DNA of 64,000 nucleotides from Brucella gallinifaecis (GTDB lineage Bacteria > Pseudomonadota > Alphaproteobacteria > Rhizobiales > Rhizobiaceae). Shown here piece after piece: positions 20,513-29,039 of this stretch (the stretch's first letter is position 1; every line of letters starts with the position of its first letter). The position numbers were made by a program, and so were the translations under genes. The notes under the pieces were generated by a model. The model did not search any database and was not told where the DNA came from. It worked only from the letters and a program-made list of their open reading frames with translations. The stretch is from assembly GCF_006476605.1 (NCBI RefSeq), contig NZ_ML636806.1, positions 1 through 64,000 of the forward strand, written 5' to 3'.

Positions 20513-20552
20513 GCCTGTCCTCTCGCATGAACACTGATCCGTGACAAGTATC

Positions 20553-21170
20553 TCACCGCGACAGCTCCTTCAAACCAAGGCGGATAAGCTTGGCTGAATC
20601 AGCGCCCTCCCCGGCTTCACGCAATGCAGCAGCCACCGCATTTGCCGCCTGATCGCGCGAATAACCAAGATTGGAAAGGGCAGACACGGCATCACTAACC
20701 GGAGCAGAAGCAGCACCCGCACCAATTTCCTGTTTAAGCCCGATTGTGCCGCTGGCATCCCCCGCAAAAGCCGGTGCCTTGTTTTTCAACTCCGTGACGA
20801 TACGTTCAGCAACTTTTTTGCCAACACCCGGCGCACGCGAAACCATCGCAAGATCACGCAATGCAATCGCATTGGCAAGTTCAGCTGGTGCTAAAGTTCC
20901 AAGAACCGCAAGCGCCACTTTTGCACCCACGCCCTGCACATTCTGCAACAGGCGGAACCATTCGCGCTCAAGCTGTGAACCAAACCCATAAAGGCGGATC
21001 ATATCCTCGCGCACATAGGTTTCGATCAACAACACGGCCGCCTCACCTTCGCCGCCCAGATTGCCAAGCGTGCGCGAAGAACAAAAGACAACATAGCCAA
21101 CGCCATGCACATCAATAACGGCATGATCATCAGCAATTTCGTCGATCACACCCTTAAGCTTACCGATCAT
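20553..21170 (-). CDS. ruvA: Holliday junction DNA helicase subunit RuvA
   Basis: The tetrameric protein that holds the Holliday junction for RuvB and RuvC. The 205-residue protein shows the N-terminal OB domain ([12 protein letters not shown] to about residue 64), the helix-hairpin-helix segments [16 protein letters not shown] and [17 protein letters not shown], a variable acidic/Ala-Gly linker, and the C-terminal RuvB-binding three-helix domain. It is part of ruvC-ruvA-ruvB. A repetitive hairpin element lies between ruvC and ruvA. Confidence 0.97.
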   Translation of the reverse strand: MIGKLKGVIDEIADDHAVIDVHGVGYVVFCSSRTLGNLGGEGEAAVLLIETYVREDMIRLYGFGSQLEREWFRLLQNVQGVGAKVALAVLGTLAPAELANAIALRDLAMVSRAPGVGKKVAERIVTELKNKAPAFAGDASGTIGLKQEIGAGAASAPVSDAVSALSNLGYSRDQAANAVAAALREAGEGADSAKLIRLGLKELSR

Positions 21171-21189
21171 TCTGGTTTTACCCCGCTAA

Positions 21190-21236
21190 AAGCGCATCCC
21201 GAAAAGTGTGTAACGGTTTTAGGAACAAGATGCGCG
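21190..21236. repeat. Dispersed hairpin repeat, full copy (ruvC-ruvA gap)
   Basis: AGCGCATCCCGAAAAGTGTG ... GGTTTT..GGAACAAGATGCGCG: an inverted repeat with GCGCATC / GATGCGC ends and CCGAAAA / TTTTAGG inner arms. This is the common Rhizobiales extragenic palindrome. A half copy is at 30073-30105 and a diverged copy at 32348-32393. Confidence 0.75.
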
Positions 21237-21755
21237 TCAACTTAGAAGCGCTTGCATGCGGCGTGCGCTGACAATGCTCTGACGATGATGCGCATGGCAA
21301 ATGGCAATGGCAAGTGCATCGGCCGCATCGCTCGTATCAAACGTTGCACGCGGCATCAAAACCTTCACCATCATGTGAATTTGCTGCTTTTCGCCATGGC
21401 CGACACCAATTACCGCTTTTTTGACAGCATTCGGCGCATATTCGGCAACCGGAAGCCCGGCCTGAGCGGGTGCGAGAAGCGCTATGCCCCGGGCCTGACC
21501 AAGCTTGAGCGTAGCTGTTGCATCCTTATTGACGAATGTATGTTCAACAGCCGCTTCATGCGGCACATATTCATGCAAAACCCTGGAGAGCCCTTCATGC
21601 AACTGGCAAAGCCTTGAAGCGAGATCCATCTCGGCATTCGAGGTTACAGTCCCCGAGCCAATAAAATGCAGCGAATTGCCAAGCGATTCGACCACGCCCC
21701 AGCCGGTACGGCGAAGCCCTGGATCAATACCAATGATGCGAATCGTTTCTTTCAT
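21237..21755 (-). CDS. ruvC: Crossover junction endodeoxyribonuclease RuvC
   Basis: The Holliday-junction resolvase. The 172-residue protein begins [18 protein letters not shown] with the first catalytic Asp (RNase H fold) and has the [21 protein letters not shown] region with the catalytic Glu, and the C-terminal [18 protein letters not shown] type motif (here [15 protein letters not shown]) with the last acidic residues. It is full length and is the first gene of the ruvCAB run. Confidence 0.96.
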   Translation of the reverse strand: MKETIRIIGIDPGLRRTGWGVVESLGNSLHFIGSGTVTSNAEMDLASRLCQLHEGLSRVLHEYVPHEAAVEHTFVNKDATATLKLGQARGIALLAPAQAGLPVAEYAPNAVKKAVIGVGHGEKQQIHMMVKVLMPRATFDTSDAADALAIAICHAHHRQSIVSARRMQALLS

Positions 21756-21847
21756 AGTGAAACCCTATCCTCAGACGGGTTCACTTGACAGCATAAAAGT
21801 GAACAAAAGAGAAACATATACGCTGGAAAGCATATATGAATGAAAGA

Positions 21848-22375
21848 TCAGGACGCTCCGAACGCCGTCTTCAACAAAACAATCTGATCCGTCACCGGAT
21901 TGCCTTGTGGCGCATTCTGCAAAGCAACCACTTCACCATAAATATTGCGATCCATACGGCGCACACGTGCCTGAAGACGGATTGAACGCTCCACCAGCTC
22001 AATGAAAGCATGAGGCAATTCATTCCAGCCGCTAGCCGCATCACCGGCTGAAGGCGTATCAAGACGCACTTTGGCCTTTTCAGCTTCCACCTGCTTGCGC
22101 GACATCTCTCCGTTACGGGCGGCACGCTGCAACAACAACCACGAAGCAACCTGCATGAGCCGCGTGGTCAGGCGCATTGATTCAGCAGCATAAAGAGTGG
22201 CGGCAACACGCGAAAGGTTGCGTGCTTCTTCACGGCCTTCACCGTCAAGATAGCTTGCAACTTCTTCAACCATGTCCATGCCTTCACTGTAAATCGGCTT
22301 GAACATATCCGAGAAAACCATGTGCTCAGCAAGGCTGATCATATTGCCCGGCATTTGTCCCTGTTCGCTAATCAC
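21848..22375 (-). CDS. DUF1465 family protein
   Basis: A 175-residue, mostly helical, cytoplasmic protein of a family restricted to alphaproteobacteria; its function is unknown to me. Conserved-looking segments are LAEHMVFSDMFKPIYSEGM, a long helix EARNLSRVAATLYAAESMRLTTRLMQVASWLLLQRA, and a C-terminal ELVERSIRLQARVRRMDR. The GTG start used here has AGGTGG upstream; an ATG seven codons in is also reasonable. A full CtrA box lies about 190 bases upstream at 22565-22579, suggesting cell-cycle control. It is on its own between ruvC and the small RNA candidate. Confidence 0.85.
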   Translation of the reverse strand: MISEQGQMPGNMISLAEHMVFSDMFKPIYSEGMDMVEEVASYLDGEGREEARNLSRVAATLYAAESMRLTTRLMQVASWLLLQRAARNGEMSRKQVEAEKAKVRLDTPSAGDAASGWNELPHAFIELVERSIRLQARVRRMDRNIYGEVVALQNAPQGNPVTDQIVLLKTAFGAS

Positions 22376-22564
22376 TGCTCTGCCACCTTACATGCCATCT
22401 GGAATAAACGCATCTGCGATCATTTTTTGTTCGCACATCGTCAAATGTGCACAAAAGAAATTGTTGAACCGCTGTTCGACCATGGTGAACGCTCAGACGA
22501 AACAGCTCTATCGGACAAGTCCACGATAAACTGCACCTTCATACACCGTCGCGCAAGATTATGT

Positions 22565-22579
22565 TTAATTTTCGGTTAA
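22565..22579. promoter_or_regulatory. CtrA box upstream of the DUF1465 gene
   Basis: TTAA-TTTTCGG-TTAA, a full TTAA-N7-TTAA match. It lies between the small RNA terminator and the DUF1465 start. Confidence 0.65.
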
Positions 22580-22660
22580 TTTTTACAGCTGGTTTTGAAT
22601 AATTTCTGAAAAGCATTGACGCGGAATTTGCCAGAAAACAGGCGATTCCCTGAAAAGAAC

Positions 22661-22760
22661 AAAAAAAGAGCCGCAAAGGCGGCTCTCAGGAGTTTAACAG
22701 GGAGGCGTCAAACAGAGTGGCTTCACCACTCGGTAAGAATCCAGCCGAACTGGATGTAAA
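22661..22760 (-). ncRNA. Candidate small RNA with CCUCCC loop, four hairpins
   Basis: On the minus strand four consecutive perfect or near-perfect stems occur: ATCCAG/CTGGAT with loop TTCGG (22755-22739); GAGTGG/CCACTC (22731-22715); GTTTGAC/GTTAAAC enclosing GCCTCCCT (22713-22692); and GAGCCGC/GCGGCTC followed by seven T (22685-22661), a textbook terminator. There is no open frame. A CtrA box lies just upstream. The C-rich loop resembles the anti-Shine-Dalgarno loops of rhizobial trans-acting RNAs. The 5' end is a guess. This 484-base gap (22376-22859) holds no protein gene. Confidence 0.7.
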
Positions 22761-22779
22761 GCAGTTAACGCGATTAAGA

Positions 22780-22794
22780 TTAATGAATGGTTAA
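22780..22794. promoter_or_regulatory. CtrA box upstream of the small RNA candidate
   Basis: TTAA-TGAATGG-TTAA, a full CtrA match; on the minus strand it reads TTAACCATTCATTAA. It is 20-35 bases before the presumed 5' end of the RNA, where a CtrA-activated promoter would carry it. A further TTAAC half site is at 22764-22768. Confidence 0.7.
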
Positions 22795-22825
22795 TTTCAC
22801 GAGCCACCTGTGGAAAAATCACAAA

Positions 22826-22850
22826 CAAAAAGCCGCCCGAAGGCGGCTTT
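22826..22850 (-). terminator. Terminator of opgC
   Basis: AAAGCCGCC-cgaa-GGCGGCTTT hairpin, ten bases after the opgC stop on the minus strand, followed by a short T run. Confidence 0.8.
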
Positions 22851-22859
22851 CAATCATAT

Positions 22860-24047
22860 TTACTGCAAGGCAGGTTGCGGATTGACCGCAATTTGGGCCT
22901 TGGCTCCTTGGGCCACAACCGGCTTTGCGGCAGGCTTCTTGCCCCAGCCGATTGTCGGCAGCCATTCAAGATAATAGGCCAGTGCAAACTGCATCACCAC
23001 GCCTGTTGCAATCAGCAGCGCATCATAAGGCAAACCACCCGGATTAACCAGTTTCATCACCTGCGCCACCATCGCCAGAAGAGTCCCGGCAATAAACACC
23101 GGCAGCGAATGCTTGCCCAGAATTGCAAGCGGATTATCCGGCGATGTACGGGCAATACTGTTGAGCGTCGGCACGACTGCAATCAGATAGGCTATAGCCA
23201 ACATATGCAACAGACGCGGAGCCGAAAGGTAAGTCTTGTCAAAGCCTGTCAGAACAGCAGGCATCCCCATCGATACATCAATCCCCCAAAGCGGGATACG
23301 CACCCATGCCAGTGAAAGAACCAGATAGCCGATAGCTGCTGCAATCAATATTGGATTTGCAGGTATTTTCCCACCCCGGCGAACCTGAATCGTACCTGCA
23401 ATACCGATAGCAAACAAAAACTGCCATGACAGCGGGTTCAAAAACCATACACCTTCAGTCGGATAATTGACCGGCGCCACATGATAAAGGCCCGATAACA
23501 ACCAAACCATGCCTGATACGCCAAGCATCAGTGACAGGCTGACCCGGGCAAGCAAAAGCAATAGCGGCGTCAGCAAAAGCACCACTGCATACATCGACAG
23601 GATATTATTATAACCAAGCTGATGACCAAGCGTGACCAGACCAAGCAGCGCCTCAACCGGCTGTTTGACCAATGGTCCGATATTGATCTGGGTCAGAAGC
23701 TCACGATGCTTGAGGAAAATGGCCGCGGCAGCAAAAATACCGATGGTCGCAAGCGTTGTCATAATGTGGGCAATATAAAGCACGCAGGCACGACGCCACA
23801 TTTTCAGTGTCAAAACCAGACGGTTGCCCGGCCCGAACTTTGATCCATAAGCAAGCGCAACCGCCATGCCAGAAATCAGGACAAAAGCTTCTGCTGAATC
23901 CGAAAAGCCGAGATTCTTATGGGTGAAGTGCTCGAAAATGGTTCCGGGCACATGATTGATAAAAATCGTAAGCAGTGCCAGTGCACGAAATACATCAATG
24001 CGTGTGTCACGCATCTTTGGCACTATTTTCGCCGTTTCATTTGTCAT
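22860..24047 (-). CDS. opgC: OpgC-type acyltransferase (periplasmic glucan succinylation)
   Basis: A 395-residue integral membrane protein with about ten hydrophobic segments. The N-terminus RIDVFRALALLTIFINHVPGTIFEHFTHKNLGFSDSAEAFVLISG (key parts FRALALLTIFINHVPG and SDSAEAFVLISG) is characteristic of the OpgC family, which adds succinyl groups to periplasmic glucans; in Brucella a protein of this family (Cgm) modifies cyclic beta-1,2-glucan. Which glucan is modified cannot be told here. The gene is monocistronic, with its own terminator, and is divergent from the ThiE-like gene across a 237-base gap that holds both promoters. Confidence 0.88.
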   Translation of the reverse strand: MTNETAKIVPKMRDTRIDVFRALALLTIFINHVPGTIFEHFTHKNLGFSDSAEAFVLISGMAVALAYGSKFGPGNRLVLTLKMWRRACVLYIAHIMTTLATIGIFAAAAIFLKHRELLTQINIGPLVKQPVEALLGLVTLGHQLGYNNILSMYAVVLLLTPLLLLLARVSLSLMLGVSGMVWLLSGLYHVAPVNYPTEGVWFLNPLSWQFLFAIGIAGTIQVRRGGKIPANPILIAAAIGYLVLSLAWVRIPLWGIDVSMGMPAVLTGFDKTYLSAPRLLHMLAIAYLIAVVPTLNSIARTSPDNPLAILGKHSLPVFIAGTLLAMVAQVMKLVNPGGLPYDALLIATGVVMQFALAYYLEWLPTIGWGKKPAAKPVVAQGAKAQIAVNPQPALQ

Positions 24048-24284
24048 TTCGCCTGCCTGCCATTTGTTTTTTCTGCAATAGCGCAGCTGTCATTTTCGCC
24101 TGTATAAAGGTTAATTCGGGCAGAAAGCGGTTGGTTCCAATCAACTTTCATTCCAGTGGATAACATAATGCCAGCAACAGACTTCATGACTCCCGGACCA
24201 GGCAGAAAATGCAAAGGGACTGTTCAATCAACTCCTGTTACTCTATGCCCGAATTCCATCAACATTTTTCGCTAGGTCTGGTTT

Positions 24285-24950
24285 ATGAACGCGCCAACTG
24301 CACAACAAAACAATGATCGCTGCCGCCTTTTACTGGTTGCGCCACCGCTCAAGGACGGTGATGCACTGGCAAAACTGTTATCGGCAGCCCTGTCGGGCGG
24401 TGACGTTGCAAGCGTGATTCTCGACAATACAGATCTCGACGAAGCCACATTTCAGACATCCGCTCAAAAGGCCGTTGCTGTCATTCAGGAAAAAGGCGCT
24501 GCCGCAATTATTTTAAATGACACCCGCATCGCGGGCCGTGTTGGTGCCGACGGCATTCACATTGAAGGCAAACCGGCAGAGCTTGCCGAAGCCATTGAAA
24601 AACATACGCCAAAGTTCATCATTGGCACGGGCAATCTGCGGGACCGTCACACCGCAATGGAAATTGGCGAATTGCAGCCCGACTATGTTTTCTTCGGCAA
24701 GATTGGCGCTGATAACAAGCCTGATGCCCATCCGCGCAATCTCTCATTGGCGGAATGGTGGTCAGAATTGGTTGAAATTCCGGGCATAGCTCAGGCTGGC
24801 AATACAATTGAAAGCGTCATTGCAGCCGCAAAGACAGGCGCAGATTTTGTTGCTCTTGGCCGCGCTGTCTTTGAAGCTGAAGATCCGGCAAAAGCTGTTG
24901 CACTGGCCAATCAGCTTCTCGATGAACACGCGCCCCGTTTTGAAAACTAG
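24285..24950 (+). CDS. ThiE/TenI-like thiamine phosphate synthase homologue
   Basis: A 221-residue TIM-barrel protein of the thiamine-phosphate synthase/TenI superfamily. Visible family features are AAIILNDTRIAGRVGADGIHIEG (substrate loop region), PDYVFFGKIG, and the phosphate-binding TGADFVALGRAVFE near the C-terminus. It is a diverged member, and in Rhizobiales such proteins sit with the Sel1 protein and efp rather than with thi genes, so true ThiE activity is uncertain. Its TAG stop is supplied by the palindrome at 24948-24963. The Sel1-repeat gene follows after 38 bases, probably in the same transcript. Confidence 0.8.
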   Translation: MNAPTAQQNNDRCRLLLVAPPLKDGDALAKLLSAALSGGDVASVILDNTDLDEATFQTSAQKAVAVIQEKGAAAIILNDTRIAGRVGADGIHIEGKPAELAEAIEKHTPKFIIGTGNLRDRHTAMEIGELQPDYVFFGKIGADNKPDAHPRNLSLAEWWSELVEIPGIAQAGNTIESVIAAAKTGADFVALGRAVFEAEDPAKAVALANQLLDEHAPRFEN

Positions 24951-24963
24951 GGTCTGGACCCTA
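24948..24963. repeat. Short dispersed palindrome, copy 2
   Basis: TAGGGTC-TG-GACCCTA, seven-base perfect arms, overlapping the stop codon of the ThiE-like gene. It shares arms and the following AA with the copies at 60-76 and 59742-59757. Confidence 0.65.
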
Positions 24964-24988
24964 AATCCGGCAAGGTTTTGTACGCCTC

Positions 24989-26074
24989 ATGAAGAACAAA
25001 ATTCTTCTCACCGCTGCTTTGATATTCACTGCATCTGCTCCAGTTGCCATAGCCGCCGAAACAACAGCCAGTGAACCGGCAGGCGTGCAAAAAAACCTTG
25101 GCAACAGCAAGGATGCCAAAAATGGTAAGGATGGCAAGGGCGACAAGCCCGTTGAACATCTGACGGAACAATCAAAGATGCTGCCGCAGCCAGCTTCAAC
25201 AAGCTCTTTGCCAGCGATTGATCCAAGCCGGTTTGGCGACAAACCCGCCGATGAAGCTTTCGGCGCATATCAACGCGGGCTTTATCTGACGGCATTCAAT
25301 CTGGCAAAACCAAAGGCGGAGCAAGGCGATCCGGCGGCACAGACACTGATTGCAGAAATCTATGCCCGTGGTCTGGGCGTTCCGGCAGATCAGAAAAAAG
25401 CCGCTGAATGGTATGCTAAAGCCGCAGAACAGGGCGTGCATGAGGCCGAGTTTCGCTATGCAGCACTGCTGCTTCAGGGCCGTTACGTCAAAAAAGACAC
25501 AGCCAAAGCAACACAATTGATGCAAAAGGCCGCTGAAAGCGGCAATGCCATGGCCCAGTTCAATTATGGCCAGCTGGTTATGATGAAGAATACCGGTGCT
25601 GCTGGTCTGGATGAGGCTTTTCCCTGGTTTGAAAAAGCCGCAGCGGCCCGTCTGCCTGATGCCGAATATGCCTTGAGCCAGATTTACGCCAATGGCACCA
25701 GCAAAATCCCGAAGGACGACAAAAAAGCGCGTGAATATTTGCTGCGCGCAGCACGCAAGGGCTATGACACTGCGCAATATGATCTGGCCCTTTGGCTGGT
25801 CGAAGGCCGTGGCGGTGATCGCAATTACGAACAAGGTTTTGGCTGGATGCAGATCGCAGCCCAGCGTGGTATGGTTCTGGCGCAGGCATGGCTTGCCCGG
25901 CTTTATCGCGACGGCATCGGTACCGATGGCGATCTGGTAAAAGCGGCGGCATGGTACATTGTTGCGAAACGGGCCGGTTATCGTGCGCCAGACCTCAATG
26001 ACATGATGGATGGCCTGGCAGACGATCAGCTCAGGCAGGCGGTGCAAAGCGCAAACAATCTGCGGATACGTTAA
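24989..26074 (+). CDS. Exported Sel1-repeat (TPR-like) protein
   Basis: A 361-residue protein with a signal peptide (about 1-23, ending VAIAA), a low-complexity Lys/Asp/Gly linker, then a run of Sel1 repeats of about 36 residues. Examples are AQTLIAEIYARGLGVPADQKKAAEWYAKAAEQG, AEFRYAALLLQGRYVKKDTAKATQLMQKAAESG and AQAWLARLYRDGIGTDGDLVKAAAWYIVAKRAG (only the pattern A-x-x-x-L-x-x-x-Y-x-x-G matters). Such proteins are periplasmic interaction scaffolds, as in ExoR or PodJ tails. The partner is unknown. It lies between the ThiE-like gene and efp, an order common in Rhizobiales. Confidence 0.88.
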   Translation: MKNKILLTAALIFTASAPVAIAAETTASEPAGVQKNLGNSKDAKNGKDGKGDKPVEHLTEQSKMLPQPASTSSLPAIDPSRFGDKPADEAFGAYQRGLYLTAFNLAKPKAEQGDPAAQTLIAEIYARGLGVPADQKKAAEWYAKAAEQGVHEAEFRYAALLLQGRYVKKDTAKATQLMQKAAESGNAMAQFNYGQLVMMKNTGAAGLDEAFPWFEKAAAARLPDAEYALSQIYANGTSKIPKDDKKAREYLLRAARKGYDTAQYDLALWLVEGRGGDRNYEQGFGWMQIAAQRGMVLAQAWLARLYRDGIGTDGDLVKAAAWYIVAKRAGYRAPDLNDMMDGLADDQLRQAVQSANNLRIR

Positions 26075-26273
26075 ACCAGACAGTTTTTTATATGTCTCGC
26101 AAGCTGATTTACGGCTCAGACTTGCACAAAGCGCTATTTTATGGTCTTGGAGAGCCCGATTATCGTGGTTCGAGTTTAAAGATGGACGCAATCCCTGTTG
26201 AGAGACATCGATTGCCTTTCTGTCGTGATGCACCGGGCCGCAACAGTTTCACATCTACTCCCGGATTAATCTT

Positions 26274-26834
26274 ATGAAGATCAATGGTAACGAAATCCGC
26301 CCAGGCAATGTCATCGAGCATGATGGCGGCTTGTGGGTTGCGGTTAAAACCAATGCGGTCAAGCCTGGCAAAGGCGGCGCTTACAATCAGGTTGAACTCA
26401 AAAACCTTATCACCGGCACCAAACTCAACGAACGTTTCCGCGCGGCCGAAACCGTCGAGCGCGTTCGTCTGGAACAGAAGGATTTCTCGTTCCTCTACGA
26501 ACAGGGCGAAGCGCTGGTTTTCATGGATACCGAGACCTATGAACAGCTTGAACTTCTCAAAGATTTCGTTGGCGACCGCTCTGCATTCCTTCAGGACGGC
26601 ATGATGGTCACTGTTGAACTCTATGAAGAAAAGCCGATCGGCATTCGTCTTCCAGAACAGGTTACACTGGCAATTGTTGAAGCCGATCCGGTTGTGAAGG
26701 GCCAGACTGCTGCATCATCCTACAAGCCGGCAGTTCTGGAAAACGGCATCCGTATCCTCGTTCCACCATTCATCGAATCCGGTGAGCGCGTGATCGTTGA
26801 TACCAGCGAACTGACCTATATCAGCCGCGCATAA
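26274..26834 (+). CDS. efp: Translation elongation factor P
   Basis: EF-P relieves ribosome stalling at proline runs. The 186-residue protein has the KOW-like N-domain with the tip loop KPGKGGA (Lys33 would be the modified residue), then two OB domains; the C-terminal domain carries the family stretch [20 protein letters not shown]. It is full length. The 199-base gap upstream has no supported gene and should contain its promoter; a 61-codon open frame there (26092-26277) has no recognisable features. Confidence 0.97.
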   Translation: MKINGNEIRPGNVIEHDGGLWVAVKTNAVKPGKGGAYNQVELKNLITGTKLNERFRAAETVERVRLEQKDFSFLYEQGEALVFMDTETYEQLELLKDFVGDRSAFLQDGMMVTVELYEEKPIGIRLPEQVTLAIVEADPVVKGQTAASSYKPAVLENGIRILVPPFIESGERVIVDTSELTYISRA

Positions 26835-26850
26835 TATTTCCAGAAATCAT

Positions 26851-26876
26851 GCGGCGCCTGTAAATTTGGGCGCCGC
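26851..26876. terminator. Strong hairpin after efp
   Basis: GCGGCGCC-tgtaaattt-g-GGCGCCGC, eight-base perfect arms, 17 bases after the efp stop. There is no T run, so it may be a 3' mRNA stabiliser or weak terminator. Confidence 0.5.
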
Positions 26877-27039
26877 AGTCCATGCTCTTTAAAGAGAAAT
26901 GTGACAGTTCTTTCTCAGTAAGCTCAGTTTCATGTGTTACAGGTCTGATCCTATCAGATCGACACATTTAAGTTTAATTACGCGCTTCTATCAAAAACCG
27001 GCTCACAGGTTTTGGAATGCGCTCTCAAAGGACGATCAG

Positions 27040-27831
27040 ATGGCCCGCTCAGCCCTCCTCAATGTTATGGTTCAGGCCGCTATGAAAGCCGGACGCGGCC
27101 TTGCACGCGATTTCGGTGAAGTGCAAAATCTTCAGGTTTCTCTTAAAGGTCCAGGCGATTACGTCAGCCAGGCCGACCGCAAAGCAGAAAAAGTTATCTA
27201 CACAGAACTGAGCCGCGCCCGCCCGGATTTTGGCTTTCTGATGGAAGAATCGGGTGAGATTGAATCAAAAGACGGACAGCATCGCTGGCTGGTTGATCCC
27301 CTCGACGGCACCACGAACTTCCTGCACGGCATTCCTGTTTTCGCAGTTTCCATCGCACTTGAGCGTCAGGGACAGATCGTTGCAGGCGTCATCTACAATC
27401 CTGCCATGGACGAGCTTTACACCGCTGAACGCGGTGGCGGCGCATTCCTCAATGATCGTCGTCTGCGTGTTGCAGCCCGTAACAAGCTGGTTGATTGCGT
27501 TATCGGCACAGGCATCCCGCATCTAGGTCGCCCTGGCCACGGGCAATATCTTGTCGAACTGCGCAATGTCATGGGTGAAACATCCGGTATTCGCCGCATG
27601 GGTGCCGTTGCGCTTGATCTTGCCTATGTCGCAGCAGGCCGTCTTGACGGCTTCTGGGAAGACGGCATGCATCCTTGGGATCTCGGCGCAGGCATGCTGA
27701 TGATCCGCGAGGCCGGTGGCTTTGTCTCCGACAAAAAGGGTGGTCAGGACATTTTCGGCACCAAGACCATTGTTGCAGGCAATGAAGTCATTCAAAAAGC
27801 ATTGCTCAAGACAATTAACAAGCCAATCTGA
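27040..27831 (+). CDS. suhB: Inositol monophosphatase family protein
   Basis: A 263-residue Mg-dependent, Li-sensitive phosphatase-fold protein of the SuhB type. SuhB hydrolyses inositol-1-phosphate and, in enterobacteria, also joins the ribosomal antitermination complex. The metal-site motifs are intact: EESGE (near residue 70), WLVDPLDGTTNFLHG (near 83-97), and WDLGAGMLMIREAGG (near 213-227). I start at MARSALLN, where AAAGGA lies seven bases upstream; the longer open frame (from 26932) is not conserved. It has its own strong terminator. Confidence 0.95.
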   Translation: MARSALLNVMVQAAMKAGRGLARDFGEVQNLQVSLKGPGDYVSQADRKAEKVIYTELSRARPDFGFLMEESGEIESKDGQHRWLVDPLDGTTNFLHGIPVFAVSIALERQGQIVAGVIYNPAMDELYTAERGGGAFLNDRRLRVAARNKLVDCVIGTGIPHLGRPGHGQYLVELRNVMGETSGIRRMGAVALDLAYVAAGRLDGFWEDGMHPWDLGAGMLMIREAGGFVSDKKGGQDIFGTKTIVAGNEVIQKALLKTINKPI

Positions 27832-27856
27832 CCCGTCTCAGATTTCAGACTTGTTC

Positions 27857-27892
27857 TGCGCCCCGGCTTTAAAACCGGGGCGCATTATTTTT
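27857..27892 (+). terminator. Terminator of suhB
   Basis: TGCGCCCCGG-ctttaaaa-CCGGGGCGCA stem followed by TTATTTTTTC. Confidence 0.9.
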
Positions 27893-27978
27893 TCGCTTTA
27901 AGCGATTCCGCTTCGTCAAATTATGAAGTAGGCTCCCCGCGACAGATTATTCCTTCGCATATCCATGGAGCGAAACGC

Positions 27979-29034
27979 ATGAGCGATCTGAGACCTTCAC
28001 GGGAACGCCTTGACGATACACGGGACTATGATCCCTACCGCCTGAGCAGCCCGAGAATTGTCATTCTTTCCATGGTGATCTTTCTCATCATCGTTGCATT
28101 CCTTGCAGCAGTGCTGATGCGGCAGATTCATATATTCTTCATCACCAATCCCGGCCTCAACGGCCTGATATTCGGTGTTTTGCTGGTTGGTATCCTGCTG
28201 GCCTTCGGACAGGTTCTGCGGCTGCTGCCGGAAATCCGCTGGGTTAATTCCTTTCGTGAAGGCGAACGCGACGGCGCCACCCGCCCACCTGTCCTCCTTG
28301 CGCCTATGCGGGCCTTGATCGGACGCAGACAATCCATGGCACTGACGACCACTTCAACCCGATCCATTCTCGATTCGATTGCCACCCGCCTTGATGAAAG
28401 CCGCGATATTTCGCGCTATCTCATCGGACTTCTGGTGTTTCTCGGCCTGCTTGGTACGTTCTGGGGCTTGCTTGAAACAGTCGGCTCCATCGGCCAGACT
28501 ATCCAGTCGCTGGATCCCGGCTCAGGCAGCACAACCGATGTGCTTGATTCGCTTAAAGCCGGGCTGCAAGCGCCCCTTTCGGGCATGGGAACGGCCTTCT
28601 CGTCCTCCCTGTTCGGCCTTTCGGGATCACTTATTCTCGGCTTCCTCGACCTTCAGGCGGGACGCGCACAGAACCGCTTTTACACAGAACTGGAAAACTG
28701 GCTCTCATCCGTCACCGATCTTGGCTCGGATCTCAGCACAGACGAGCAAATTGGCGATATCCGTAATCTTGCAGAGCGTATGCAGAACCTGCAAGGCGGT
28801 GAAGCATCAAGCCAGCGCACAACGGCCGCGCTTGCCAATCTCGCAGAAGGTATTCAGGGACTGGTCAAAAGCATGCGCAATGAACAACAAATGATGCGCG
28901 ACTGGATTGAGAAACAGGCAGACGAGCAAAAAGCGATTCGCGAAACACTTGAACGTCTCAATGAGGCCATTGCGTCCAGAGCCCCTGCCGAAGCCTCTCC
29001 AGAACGCCCCATTGATAGAAGAAGGCCGGAGTAA
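27979..29034 (+). CDS. MotA/TolQ/ExbB-like proton channel protein (non-flagellar)
   Basis: A 351-residue inner-membrane protein of the MotA/TolQ/ExbB superfamily. It has four hydrophobic segments (about 27-48, 58-82, 143-167 and 195-215). The paired later helices carry LIGLLVFLGLLGTFWGLLETV and GMGTAFSSSLFGLSGSLILGF, the channel-forming signature. A C-terminal region of about 275-335 is a charged coiled coil. There are no flagellar genes nearby. The next gene is its MotB-like partner, five bases away, so the two are one operon and probably one ion-driven complex anchored to peptidoglycan. The biological role is unknown to me. Confidence 0.88.
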   Translation: MSDLRPSRERLDDTRDYDPYRLSSPRIVILSMVIFLIIVAFLAAVLMRQIHIFFITNPGLNGLIFGVLLVGILLAFGQVLRLLPEIRWVNSFREGERDGATRPPVLLAPMRALIGRRQSMALTTTSTRSILDSIATRLDESRDISRYLIGLLVFLGLLGTFWGLLETVGSIGQTIQSLDPGSGSTTDVLDSLKAGLQAPLSGMGTAFSSSLFGLSGSLILGFLDLQAGRAQNRFYTELENWLSSVTDLGSDLSTDEQIGDIRNLAERMQNLQGGEASSQRTTAALANLAEGIQGLVKSMRNEQQMMRDWIEKQADEQKAIRETLERLNEAIASRAPAEASPERPIDRRRPE

Positions 29035-29039
29035 TCCTC

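Noticed and set aside
24285-24950. Calling this gene thiE outright
   Set aside because: The fold is right, but the sequence is diverged and the neighbours are not thiamine genes, so I leave the symbol blank.
25196-26233. 345-codon minus-strand open frame opposite the Sel1-repeat gene
   Set aside because: It is the shadow of a strongly coding plus-strand gene with a clear signal peptide and Sel1 repeats. The shadow shows no domain, no ribosome site and odd composition.
26092-26277. 61-codon open frame upstream of efp
   Set aside because: It overlaps the efp start by a few bases and has no family resemblance; more likely the efp leader.
26838-27039. A suhB-motif (mmgR-type) RNA near suhB
   Set aside because: The motif is named for suhB, so I looked. 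The flanks have ordinary hairpins but no CCUCCUCCC loops of that RNA.
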